The notes: generated from the letters alone by a model not told the origin. A stretch of DNA of 41,463 nucleotides from Acidobacteriota bacterium (GCA_016195265.1 JACPZW010000042.1:1-41463); one strand, 5' to 3'; shown: positions 31,871 to 39,594, numbered from the stretch's first letter. Numbers and translations: made by a program.

Positions 31871-32800
31871 TCACGCGAGCAGATTCTTCGCCACAAACCA
31901 CACGTTTGCCGGCCGCTCGGCCAGACGTCGCATGTACCAGGGAAACCAGTACTCGCCGTACGCGATCAGCACGCGCAAGGGCCGCCCCGCCTGGACAAGT
32001 CGTTGCTGGAGCGGACGCTGAATGCCGTAGAGCATCGCGTACTCGTAGGCCGACTTGGGCACGTTCTTCTCATCTATATATGCCGCCAGGCGGTCGGCCA
32101 GGCGAGGGTCGTGTGTCGCGATGTGCAGGGTCCCGCCGGCGCGCTGCGCGTCCTCGCTCAGCAAACGGCACGACAACCTGTAGAAGTTCCCGTCGACGTC
32201 GGCCTTCTTGGCAAACGCGACCGAAGGCGATTCGAGATACGCGCCCTTGACCAGACGAATCGCCGGCCCGAGCGGCAGCAGCGCCTCGATGTCCTTCTCG
32301 GTCCGGTAGAGATAGGCCTGGAGCGCGAGGCCGACCAGCGGCGAGCGCGCGCGCGTCCGGCGGAAGAGCTCAATCGTCGGATCGACGTACGGCGAGCTCT
32401 CCATGTCGATCCACACGAAGTTCCGGCGCTCGGAGGCGCGGTCGACGAGGCGCTGAAGGTGACGGAAGCAGATTTCCTTGTCGAGATCGAGGCCGAGCTG
32501 CGTCGGCTTGACGGAAATCTGCGCGCGCAGGCCCGCCGCGCCGACCTTGTCCAGCACGTCGAGATAGTCGCGGACGACCGCGTCGGCTTCATCGAGGTTG
32601 GTGATGTTTTCGCCGAGCTTCGTGAAGATGGTGCCGATGCCCAGCGTCTGCTGCGCGGCCGACGCGCCCATCGCGTCCTCGAGCCGCTCGCCGGGCATGA
32701 ACGTGGACACGGACCGCCGGACGAACGCGGTGCGCGTGGCCTTCTCACGCAACCAGCTGTTGGTCGAAAGAGCGAGAAGGAATTTGCGGGCTAGAGACAC
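31871..32800 (-). CDS. Proline dehydrogenase (monofunctional, FAD-dependent)
   Basis: 309 residues, matching monofunctional bacterial PRODH (about 300). The (beta/alpha)8 barrel shows ISVKPTQLGLDLDKEIC, FVWIDMESSPYVDPTIELF, VGLALQAYLYRT, IRLVKGAYLES, THDPRLADRLAAY and the C-terminal YGEYWFPWYMRRLAERPAN, whose paired Arg residues bind the proline carboxylate. It oxidises proline to pyrroline-5-carboxylate and passes electrons to quinone. No P5C dehydrogenase gene is visible nearby. The start is taken as GTG 32800; the ATG at 32887 would extend the protein through a tandem repeat array and is unlikely. Confidence 0.93.
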   Translation of the reverse strand: MSLARKFLLALSTNSWLREKATRTAFVRRSVSTFMPGERLEDAMGASAAQQTLGIGTIFTKLGENITNLDEADAVVRDYLDVLDKVGAAGLRAQISVKPTQLGLDLDKEICFRHLQRLVDRASERRNFVWIDMESSPYVDPTIELFRRTRARSPLVGLALQAYLYRTEKDIEALLPLGPAIRLVKGAYLESPSVAFAKKADVDGNFYRLSCRLLSEDAQRAGGTLHIATHDPRLADRLAAYIDEKNVPKSAYEYAMLYGIQRPLQQRLVQAGRPLRVLIAYGEYWFPWYMRRLAERPANVWFVAKNLLA

Positions 32801-32814
32801 CAGGCCACATCCCA

Positions 32815-32901
32815 ATGCGGAGTGCGGAATGCGGAATGCGGATTGGAGAGGTGCATTACCGTGAGGTCTGGAATCCGCAATCCGCAATCCGCAATCCGCA
32901 T
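32815..32901. repeat. Inverted pair of heptad arrays (long potential hairpin)
   Basis: Left array 32815-32842: four 7-bp units of RTGCGGA type. Right array 32874-32901: TCCGCAA three times then TCCGCAT. The arrays are reverse complements with near-perfect pairing around a 31-nt spacer. The right array touches the stop codon (32902-32904) of the SDR gene. It may end the SDR transcript before proline dehydrogenase. Confidence 0.75.
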
Positions 32902-33693
32902 TTACAACAAACCCTTGATCAATCCCCCGTCGACCTGTATCGATGCACCCGTCACATACGACGCGGCCTCCGACAGCAGAAACGCGCCCGCCTTGCCAAA
33001 CTCCTCAGGCGCGCCAAAGCGACCGGCCGGGATCGCCGCCACGGACCGCCGGCTCAACTCTTCCGGCGTGACGCCTGTCCGCTTCGCGTTCATCTCGTCG
33101 AGTTGCCGGAGCCGATCCGTGGCGATCCTGCCGGGCAGCAGCGTATTCACGCGAATCTTGTCCGGCGCCAGCTCGACCGACAGCGTCTTGGCGAGCGACG
33201 TCACGCCGGATCGCATGACGTTGGACAGCGCCAGGGCCGGCACGGGCTCCTTGACGGTCGATGACGTGCCGATCAGAATCGCACCGCCGCCCCGGGTCCG
33301 CATCGACGGGACGACGAGGCGCACCGTGCGGACGACGCTCATCAGGAGCAGATCGAACGCGGCCTGCCACGCGTTGTCGTCGAAGCCCAGCACGGTCCCC
33401 GCCGGCGGGCCGCCGGTGTTCGCGAACAGCAGATCAACGCCGCCGTACTCCTTGATCGTTGCCCCATGCCACTGCTCGATGGCATCGGCGCGGCTCAGGT
33501 CCGCCGCTACTGCGATCGCGCGTCCGCCCGTCTCGCGCTGAATGACCTCCGCCGCCCGCCGCACCGCGTCTGCATCCCGCGCCGCAATGGACACGAGCGC
33601 GCCCTCGGCCGCCAGCGCGCGTGCCACGGCGTAGCCGAGGCCCTTGCTGGCGCCGCCAACCATCGCGACCTTGTCCCTGAGCCTGAGATCCAT
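32902..33693 (-). CDS. SDR-family oxidoreductase with atypical active site
   Basis: 263 residues. The cofactor motif GGASKGLGYAVARALAAEGA (TGxxxGxG type), FANTGGPPAG (NNAG region), GTSSTVKEP with the catalytic-position Ser, and the C-terminal GRFGAPEEFGKAGAFLLSEA and SYVTGASIQVDGG are all typical of FabG-like SDRs. The YxxxK motif is absent: the aligned segment reads LALSNVMRSG, with Ser-Asn and Arg in place of Tyr and Lys. I recall a subgroup of SDRs with this replacement, so it may be family-wide and not decay. A -10-like TAAAAT (33701-33706, minus strand) lies 7 nt before the ATG. Confidence 0.88.
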   Translation of the reverse strand: MDLRLRDKVAMVGGASKGLGYAVARALAAEGALVSIAARDADAVRRAAEVIQRETGGRAIAVAADLSRADAIEQWHGATIKEYGGVDLLFANTGGPPAGTVLGFDDNAWQAAFDLLLMSVVRTVRLVVPSMRTRGGGAILIGTSSTVKEPVPALALSNVMRSGVTSLAKTLSVELAPDKIRVNTLLPGRIATDRLRQLDEMNAKRTGVTPEELSRRSVAAIPAGRFGAPEEFGKAGAFLLSEAASYVTGASIQVDGGLIKGLL

Positions 33694-33710
33694 GGACCGT
33701 ATTTTACTTC

Positions 33711-33770
33711 CTCACATCCTCAGATCCTCAGATCCTCAGATCCTCACATCTTCAGATCCTCACATCCTCA
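33711..33770 (-). repeat. Octamer tandem repeat after cupin stop codon
   Basis: Seven 8-bp units of CTCA(C/G)ATC on the plus strand (GATSTGAG on the coding strand) run from 3 nt past the cupin stop codon (33774-33776) to just before the SDR promoter. One unit has a T for C change. Confidence 0.8.
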
Positions 33771-33773
33771 AAT

Positions 33774-34133
33774 TCACCGCTTTTGAAAGTACGTGTCCGT
33801 CCCGTCGATCCAATCCTGCCGAATCGGATTGAAGACATCGATGGCGTCGGAGTCCTCGACGACCTCGACGCCGTGCGGCACTTGCGAAGGAATCACGATC
33901 ACCTCGCCGGCGCGAACCAGCACGTCGCGATCGCCGAAGCGAAAGTTCAGCGCGCCGCGCACGACGTAGGACACCTGCTCGTTTTCGTGCGCATGCGACG
34001 GCACCGACGTGCCGCGCGCGAGAGAGAACTTCGCGACGCTGACGCGCGCGCCGCTCACGAACTGGCGAACGATGCCTGGCGTGACTTCCTTGGTGGCAAC
34101 TGCGTCCCAGCGATAGTGCGTCGGTGCGGACAT
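33774..34133 (-). CDS. Small cupin-domain protein
   Basis: 119 residues forming a single cupin barrel. Motif 1 is PSHAHENEQVSYVVRGALNF (the HxH...E metal-binding pattern G(x)5HxH(x)3,4E). Motif 2 is VPHGVEV (its His is the fourth ligand). It probably binds a divalent metal. The role could be a small-molecule dioxygenase, isomerase or sensor; nothing nearby decides. ATG 34133 follows GAGGAGT, a good ribosome binding site, and is preferred over an in-frame ATG upstream. It is divergent from the DUF488 gene, with a heptad array between. Confidence 0.87.
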   Translation of the reverse strand: MSAPTHYRWDAVATKEVTPGIVRQFVSGARVSVAKFSLARGTSVPSHAHENEQVSYVVRGALNFRFGDRDVLVRAGEVIVIPSQVPHGVEVVEDSDAIDVFNPIRQDWIDGTDTYFQKR

Positions 34134-34157
34134 GTGAGACTCCTCGAACACATTCTA

Positions 34158-34192
34158 AGGGCTGAGGGCTGAGGGCTGAGAGCTCATGGCTG
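34158..34192. repeat. Heptad tandem repeat between divergent genes
   Basis: Five 7-bp units: AGGGCTG three times, then AGAGCTC and ATGGCTG. It lies in the 74-nt gap between the divergent cupin and DUF488 genes, directly before the TATTCT box of the latter. Confidence 0.75.
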
Positions 34193-34207
34193 AGGTATTC
34201 TGTCGCC

Positions 34208-34603
34208 ATGGCGATTCGAATAGTCAGGTTGGGAAGTCCGCGGGCGACGCGCGAAGGATTGCGGGTCGGGACGGTCCGGCGGCCGCCGCGCGGCGTGCCG
34301 AAAGCCGACTTCGCGACGCGCGACTTCTACGATGTGTGGCTGCCGACGCTGGCGCCGAGCGAGGCGCTGGTGAAACTGGGACTCGGCGCGAAGGACGACA
34401 AGAGCTGGAAGACGTTCGTGCGGAAGTACCGCGCGGAAATGACGCGGCCAGACGTCAGCAAGGTCTGGGATCTTCTGGCCGCGTTGTCGCACTCAACCGA
34501 TTTCTCGATCGGCTGCTATTGTGAAAATGAACGGCGCTGTCACCGTTCGATCATGCGTGAGCTGCTCGCCGACCGCGGCGCCGCTCTCGTGCGATACTCT
34601 TGA
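34208..34603 (+). CDS. DUF488 family protein
   Basis: 131 residues, close to the family length (about 120). It has the IRIVRLGSPR start, FYDVWLPTLAPSEALVKLG, WKTFVRKYRAEM and the C-terminal signature SIGCYCENERRCHRSIMREL with its paired cysteines and HR, the conserved end of DUF488. The function is unknown; members are often found near oxidative-stress or DNA-related genes. ATG 34208 lies 6 nt after TATTCT (34196-34201) without a Shine-Dalgarno, so it may be translated from a leaderless message. Confidence 0.85.
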   Translation: MAIRIVRLGSPRATREGLRVGTVRRPPRGVPKADFATRDFYDVWLPTLAPSEALVKLGLGAKDDKSWKTFVRKYRAEMTRPDVSKVWDLLAALSHSTDFSIGCYCENERRCHRSIMRELLADRGAALVRYS

Positions 34604-34663
34604 GCACGATGAGGGGATGTCGAATCCTGGTCGCCTGCACGCGTGCGTCATGACCGGCGGAAG

Positions 34664-35665
34664 ATGGCAAAGAAGAAGGCGCTGGCCGGTTCGAGGCCTC
34701 TGACTGGACGCGTGGCCCTGGTGGCCGGCGCGACGCGAGGCGCCGGGCGCGGCATCGCTCGCGCGCTCGCCGAAGCCGGCGCGACGGTCTACTGCACGGG
34801 CCGCAGCGTCACCGGCAAGCCGTCGCCGTACGGGCGGCCCGAGACCATCAACGAGACCGCGACGCTGATCACGGCCGCGGGCGGCACCGCAATCGCCGTG
34901 CGCGTCGATCACACGAGCGAACGCGAGGTCACTGCGCTGTTCCGCCGGATCCTCCGCACCCACCACCGACTCGACATCGTCGTCGACAGCGTGGCGGGAG
35001 AAGACCCGCTGCTGAAGCAGCACGGCTTCCTCTGGCAGACGGATCTCAGGAACGCCGACGCGATGTTTCGGCAGGGGCTCACCTCGCGCATCATCACGGC
35101 GAAGCATGCCGCGCGCGCGATGATGCCGGCGAAGCGTGGCCTGATCGTGGAAGTCACGGAAAACGACATCATCGGCGGCGGTGCAAACCCGATGGCCCAT
35201 GCCGTCAAGATCGCGCAGAAGGTGCTCCCGCTCCAGTGGGCCACCGAGCTCGCGGCGCATGGCATCACCGTCCTCGCCATCACACCCGGCTTCCTCCGCT
35301 CGGAATCCACGCTGCAGCACTTCGGCGTGACCGAAGACACCTGGCGCGAGGCGGGTAGGAAGGATCCAAACTTCCTGGTGTCGGAGTCGCCGCTGTTCGT
35401 GGGGCGCGCGGTCGCCGCGCTGGCCGCGGATCCGAAGGTGCGGCACCGCACGGGCTTGCTCCTCAGCTCGTGGGAGCTGGCGCGCGAGTACCGCTTCACC
35501 GACTACGACGGCCGGCGTCCGGACTGGGGGCGCCACACGATCGACTTCTCGGTGCTCCCGCCGGAGTGGATCGACCTGTTCCGCACGGGCACCGACCTGG
35601 AAATCCAGTGGCTGACGACGCTCGCGGCGCGGGCCAGAAAGTTCAGGGCAAAGGTTCCGTCCTGA
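34664..35665 (+). CDS. SDR-family protein lacking the catalytic tyrosine
   Basis: 333 residues from ATG 34664 (GTG 34643 is the alternative). The nucleotide motif is VALVAGATRGAGRGIARALA, followed by YCTGRSVTG. Later parts are LDIVVDSVAGED, GLIVEVTENDIIGGG, ELAAHGITVLAITPGFLRSE and VGRAVAALAADPKV. The catalytic segment reads NPMAHAVKIAQ: the Lys is present, but the position four before it, where Tyr should be, is Ala. So it may bind NAD(P) without dehydrogenase activity, or belong to a divergent subfamily. The insert after the NTGRS-like motif (KPSPYGRPETINET) is typical of a large SDR group. The DUF1801 gene follows by 21 nt and may be cotranscribed. Confidence 0.85.
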   Translation: MAKKKALAGSRPLTGRVALVAGATRGAGRGIARALAEAGATVYCTGRSVTGKPSPYGRPETINETATLITAAGGTAIAVRVDHTSEREVTALFRRILRTHHRLDIVVDSVAGEDPLLKQHGFLWQTDLRNADAMFRQGLTSRIITAKHAARAMMPAKRGLIVEVTENDIIGGGANPMAHAVKIAQKVLPLQWATELAAHGITVLAITPGFLRSESTLQHFGVTEDTWREAGRKDPNFLVSESPLFVGRAVAALAADPKVRHRTGLLLSSWELAREYRFTDYDGRRPDWGRHTIDFSVLPPEWIDLFRTGTDLEIQWLTTLAARARKFRAKVPS

Positions 35666-35686
35666 AAGTTAGTACGAGGAGGCTCT

Positions 35687-36172
35687 ATGAGCCCAAAGAC
35701 GCATACACAGAAGTCCGCCAAGAGCGCCACCGTGACCGGCAAGGCGGTCACGGGATTCACGGACGAGGAACGAGCCGCGATGAAGGAGCGCGCCCGAGAG
35801 CTGAAGGCGGAAGTGCGCCCCGGCCCTCACGCGAAAAAGGCGGACGGGGAAAGGGACGTGCTCGCGAAGATTGCCGAGATGCCGAAACCGGATCGCGCCA
35901 CCGCCGAGCGGCTCCATGCCATCGTCAAAGCCAGCGCGCCAGCCCTCTCGCCGAGGACCTGGTACGGGATGCCCGCGTACGCCAAGGACGGCAATGTCGT
36001 CTGCTTCTTCCAAAGCGCGCACAAGTTCAAGGCGCGGTACGCGACGTTCGGCTTCAGCGACAAGGCGAATCTCGACGAAGGCACCGTGTGGCCGGTCGCC
36101 TTCGCGCTGAAGGAGTTGACCGCCGCCGACGAGGCGAGGATCGGCGCGCTCGTGAAGAAAGCGGTGAGCTGA
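35687..36172 (+). CDS. DUF1801 (YdhG-like) protein
   Basis: 161 residues. After a basic N-terminal region (about 1-60) comes the DUF1801/YdhG fold: [20 protein letters not shown], then [40 protein letters not shown] and [13 protein letters not shown]. This fold is shared with frataxin-like proteins, and YdhG-type members have been linked to iron handling, but no metal ligands can be assigned here. GAGGAGG ahead of ATG 35687 is a strong ribosome binding site. The stop overlaps the next start (TGATG), so translation is coupled to the metallo-beta-lactamase gene. Confidence 0.85.
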   Translation: MSPKTHTQKSAKSATVTGKAVTGFTDEERAAMKERARELKAEVRPGPHAKKADGERDVLAKIAEMPKPDRATAERLHAIVKASAPALSPRTWYGMPAYAKDGNVVCFFQSAHKFKARYATFGFSDKANLDEGTVWPVAFALKELTAADEARIGALVKKAVS

Positions 36173-37518
36173 TGCGGGGTTCGGCCTGTCGGACATCGGC
36201 TGTGGCGGTAACGATGCTCTTCGCCTGGTGCGTCTCTGCGGCGGCGCAGGATTACGCCGGCCGCCAGAAATTACGGGCACAGTCGAACGAGCTCCGCAAG
36301 GAAGTGATCAGGGTGACGGACGGCGTGTACGTGGCCGTTGGTTACTCGGCCAGCAACGTGATCGTGATCCAGGGCGGCGGCGGGTCGATCGTCGTGGATA
36401 CCTCCACCGACCCAGCTGCCGCGCGCACCATCAGGACCGCATTCGGGAAGCTCCTCGGCTTGCCGGTGCGCGCGATCATCTACACCCACTCCCACCCGGA
36501 CCATACCGGCGGTGCGCGTGTGTTTGCCGGAAATGATCATCCTGAGATCTACAGCCATCAGCGCCTCCTGGAGGCCGTTCCGGACATCGGCCGCGCGGGC
36601 CGCGATGGCGGCGACCAGTTCGGTATGGCGCTGCCGGATTCGCTGTACATCAACGCAGGCGTTCAAATGGAATATGGGCGGGTCACGCCTCCGACTCGGG
36701 AGGGCTACCTGCCTCCCACTCGCACGTTCAGTGGCGACCAACTGCTGCTCACGGTTGCCGGCGTGCGACTGCAGCTGCTGTACACGCCGGGCGAGACGGC
36801 AGACGCGATCTCGGTCTGGCTGCCTGATAAGCGCGTGCTGATGCCCGGAGACGACTTCTTGCGTGCGTTCCCGAACATCAGCCCGATCCGTGGCGCGCGG
36901 CTGCGTATTCCCGAGGATTGGATCGCCAGTCTCGAGAAGATGATCGAGCTTGGACCGGAGTACGTGGTGCCGAGCCACACGCGGCCGGTCATGGGTGGCG
37001 GCGCTGCGCGCGCCGCACTCGCGGCGTACCGCGACGGCATCACGTCCATTCTGGGCCAGACGATCCAGGGCATGAGGCAGGGCGAGCGCCCCGACGAACT
37101 GGTGCAGCACGTCAAGCTTCCGCCCGATCTAGCGGGGAACCCGTACCTCCAGGAGTTCTACGGCAGCGTCGAGTGGACCGTGCGGGGCATCTACGCGGAC
37201 CGCGAGGGCTGGTTCGACGGAAATGCCACCACACTGTATCCGCTTCCGGAGAAGGATCGCGCAGCAAAGCTGGTCGGCCTCATCGGTGGCCCCGACCAGG
37301 TCTTGGCACGCGGGCGCGAGGCACTGGCTGCGCGCGAGTTCAAATGGGCCGCCGAACTCGCCGACTACGTGCTGGCGAACGACGGCGCGAACGCTGTCGC
37401 GAAGAGGATCAAGGCCCAGGCACTCACTGAGCTGGGCGAGCGGCAGATCAACGCCATCGCCCGAAACTATTACCTGTCCTCGGCCAGGTACCTGTTGAAG
37501 GATCTTCCACCACAGTGA
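36172..37518 (+). CDS. Secreted alkylsulfatase-like metallo-beta-lactamase-fold protein
   Basis: 448 residues with a signal peptide (SAVAVTMLFAWCVSAAA). The metal site is THSHPDHTGG (HxHxDH) near residue 104. GETADAISVWLPDKRVLMPGDD supplies the next Asp, and YVVPSHTRPVMG another His. From about 310 to 445 an alkyl-sulfatase dimerisation-type helical domain follows: NPYLQEFYGSVEWTVRGIY, WFDGNATTLYP, then AREFKWAAELADYVLANDG and AIARNYYLSSARYL. Full-length SdsA1/Bds1 enzymes (about 600-660) carry an additional SCP2-like lipid-binding domain that is missing here. The likely reaction is hydrolysis of an alkyl sulfate or a related ester. Confidence 0.88.
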   Translation: MRGSACRTSAVAVTMLFAWCVSAAAQDYAGRQKLRAQSNELRKEVIRVTDGVYVAVGYSASNVIVIQGGGGSIVVDTSTDPAAARTIRTAFGKLLGLPVRAIIYTHSHPDHTGGARVFAGNDHPEIYSHQRLLEAVPDIGRAGRDGGDQFGMALPDSLYINAGVQMEYGRVTPPTREGYLPPTRTFSGDQLLLTVAGVRLQLLYTPGETADAISVWLPDKRVLMPGDDFLRAFPNISPIRGARLRIPEDWIASLEKMIELGPEYVVPSHTRPVMGGGAARAALAAYRDGITSILGQTIQGMRQGERPDELVQHVKLPPDLAGNPYLQEFYGSVEWTVRGIYADREGWFDGNATTLYPLPEKDRAAKLVGLIGGPDQVLARGREALAAREFKWAAELADYVLANDGANAVAKRIKAQALTELGERQINAIARNYYLSSARYLLKDLPPQ

Positions 37519-37599
37519 GCCATTGGACGCCGGCGACGGGCGCGTCAGCGCTGCTTCCAACGTCGCGATAGACGGCGAAGGGTTTACAATCGTGCCACT

Positions 37600-38555
37600 T
37601 TGCGAGCAAAAGTATCGGACAGACGGTGGGTGGGGTGGGCGAGGCGCGGGGCTACTGGGGCCGTGGTCGCGCTGGTTGCGCTTGCCCTCGCAGGGATGGT
37701 CTGGCAAGCCCTCGCCACGCGAGTCGATCGCCGTAACTTTCCTCCTCCCGGCAAGCTGGTGGATGTGGGCGGATACCGGCTGCACATCAATTGCGTGGGC
37801 GCCGGCCACCCCACGGTGATCTTCGAAGCGGGTGCCTTGGCGATATCATCGACTGCGGGCTGGGTGCAACCTCTGATTGCTCGCCACACCCGCGTCTGCT
37901 CCTACGACCGGGCGGGGCTGGGGTGGAGCGAGCCTGGCCCAGAGCCTCGCGACGCGTTGCATATCGTCCGGGAGCTGCACACGCTGCTTCGGAATGCAGG
38001 CGAGACCCCGCCCTTCGTGCTCGCCGGTGCTTCGTCGGGAGGCCTGCTCGTTCGCGTGTACGCCGACCAATACCCGGAGGATGTGGCCGGTCTCGCTCTG
38101 GTGGATTCCTCCCATCCCGGCCAGGACGCCCGCTTTGAGAGACTGCTGGGCAAGCGGTCTTTTCGCCAAAACCACCTGGTTGTGCTCGCCCGCCGAGACA
38201 GGCTGGAGAGGTCAAGGCATTTTCCGCCGACTTTTCCACACTATCGTCGGGAAACGCTGAGCGCGCGCTGTGGGCGGAGACGTGTGCCCAGGCGCGCGCC
38301 ACGCGCCCACTCGGGGACCTGCCACTAATCGTGATCAGCGCTGGGGGGACGAATCCTGCCTCTATCCAGCTGCAAGCATTCCTCGAGATGCACCGGGAAC
38401 TGGCAACGCTCTCCTCACGCGGCTCACACCGAGTCATCGCGGGCGCTGACCACATTTCGCTGGGAACAAATCGAGTCTACGCCACGCAGGTGGCCGACGC
38501 CGTCGTGGGATTAGCCGAAATCGCCCGCCGCCACGATTCATCGGAATCACACTAA
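37600..38555 (+). pseudogene. Alpha/beta hydrolase gene, frameshifted and internally shortened
   Basis: Two frames together give one hydrolase. The first (37600 onward, TTG start) has an N-terminal membrane segment (AVVALVALALAGMVW), PTVIFEAGALA, VCSYDRAGLGWSEPG, the nucleophile elbow LAGASSGGLLVRVYA (Ser) and LALVDSSHPGQ. The protein sense is then lost. It resumes in another frame at about 38205 with VKAFSADFS, ALWAETCAQAR, GDLPLIVISAGGTNP and the catalytic-His region AGADHISLG, stopping at 38553-38555. The piece between SSHP and VKAF is only about 36 residues, shorter than I would expect, so a deletion accompanies the shift. TACAAT (37585-37590) lies 9 nt before the TTG. Sequencing error is the alternative. 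Confidence 0.7.
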
Positions 38556-38564
38556 ACCGAGAAC

Positions 38565-39011
38565 CTGAGACATGAAGGGTTCCGGCGCCTGTGCCGGGCT
38601 CGCGACCTGCTCCGGGAACAGCGTGAGCCCTGGCCGTCGATCGCGGACCTCGCGCGCGAGGTGCAGATCTCGCCGTTTCATTTCATCCGGCAATTCGAGG
38701 CCGTGTTCGGCGTCACGCCCCACCAGTTTCGTATCCAAACACGCCTGGACGCCGCCAAGCACCTGCTCGCGATGGGGCACCATTCCGTGACCGACGTCTG
38801 TATGGAAATCGGCTTCTCGAGCCTGGGGAGCTTTAGTGCCCTGTTCAAGCGGCGGATCGGGGAGGCACCGTCTGCGTACCGACGCCGCGTTCGGGCGATG
38901 GTGCAGGTGCCTGGGACCCCCGCCGACCTGACGCCGGGATGCCTCAGTCTCATGGGCCGCCTGTCACCGTCTAGGTTTGCGAGCTCGGTTCGCAGTTTTC
39001 GAGAAGCATAA
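38565..39011 (+). CDS. AraC-type HTH regulator, start codon doubtful
   Basis: About 148 residues if begun at CTG 38565. The AraC double helix-turn-helix is RARDLLREQREPWPSIADLA, then SPFHFIRQFEAVFGVTPHQF, RLDAAKHLLAMG, SVTDVCMEIGFSSLGSFSAL and FKRRIGEAPSAYRRR. No ATG or TTG lies in frame upstream of this domain; GTG 38661 would cut off the first helix. The segment begins CTG AGA CAT GAA, so the original ATG may have mutated to CTG. It is a short type with only a 40-residue tail after the DNA-binding part. It begins 10 nt after the broken hydrolase frame and is followed by a damaged VOC gene. Confidence 0.7.
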   Translation: MRHEGFRRLCRARDLLREQREPWPSIADLAREVQISPFHFIRQFEAVFGVTPHQFRIQTRLDAAKHLLAMGHHSVTDVCMEIGFSSLGSFSALFKRRIGEAPSAYRRRVRAMVQVPGTPADLTPGCLSLMGRLSPSRFASSVRSFREA

Positions 39012-39059
39012 GCCACGCAATTCGGGCACACTCCCCTGTGGTCGGTTGGGGAGGTCTCA

Positions 39060-39258
39060 ATGCGCATCAAGCTCACGAGCATCATGGTGGACGACCAGGA
39101 CAAAGCCCTTCGGTTTTACACAGAGGTTCTGGGCTTCAGGAAGAAGCACGACATTCCAGTCGGCGAGTACCGATGGATCACGGTCACCTCGCCGGAAGGG
39201 TCTGACGACCTGGAGCTCGCCCTGCGGCAACCTGATTCAGTTGTACCAACCGGCGTAG
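39060..39258 (+). pseudogene. VOC/glyoxalase-family gene with internal out-of-frame deletion
   Basis: The N-terminal half is a normal VOC domain start: MRIKLTSIMVDDQDKALRFY, then TEVLGF, PVGEYRWITVTSPEGSDD and LELAL (to about 39222). In the +1 frame the bases straight after encode CGNLIQLYQPA and a stop (39256-39258), the usual C-terminal end of the same family. About 55-60 middle residues, including metal ligands, are therefore gone and the frame is broken. Read without the shift, the first frame continues to 39419 with sequence unlike any VOC protein. This pairing (AraC then VOC) is common in bacteria, so both are remnants of one module. Confidence 0.7.
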
Positions 39259-39594
39259 GGAGTATCTACCCCACTTTCCCATTGTGGGATGCTGAACTGC
39301 GACCGATGTCGACGTGCGCGCCTCGGCAAATCCTCGATCTTTTTGCGGAGGATAGTTGGCGTCCTGTTTATGCGGGTGAACTCGAAGTGCGCCCACCAGG
39401 TGCGCCCACCACTGGCTGAGCAGTCGAGGGCGCATCGGACGTCCCTCCAGCACTTCTGAAGGCGCAGACGTGGCCTGAGGCCACTGGCCGAGCGCGCCCC
39501 GGGCGAATCGCCTTTCGCAATACCCGCCCACCTTCAACAGGCTGGGCCTGAACCTGTTGACGCTCAACACATCAGAGCTGTAGACTTCCAACAC
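39259..39594. other. Gene-free stretch before PadR
   Basis: 336 nt without a supported gene. It holds a 12-bp direct repeat GTGCGCCCACCA (39387-39398 and 39400-39411), a small palindrome GTGGCC/GGCCAC (39470-39484), and the stem CAACAGG/CCTGTTG (39535-39559) that overlaps the PadR -35 box and could be an operator. A minus-strand open frame across part of it resembles nothing I know. Confidence 0.5.
39557..39586 (+). promoter_or_regulatory. PadR promoter
   Basis: TTGACG (39557-39562), an 18-nt spacer and TAGACT (39581-39586), 8 nt before ATG 39595. The stem CAACAGG/CCTGTTG overlaps the -35, consistent with autorepression by PadR. No ribosome binding site. Confidence 0.5.

Noticed and set aside
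38572..38790. ATG frame at the start of the AraC region
   Set aside because: Ser/Arg-rich translation; the real helix-turn-helix lies in another frame that lacks an ATG.
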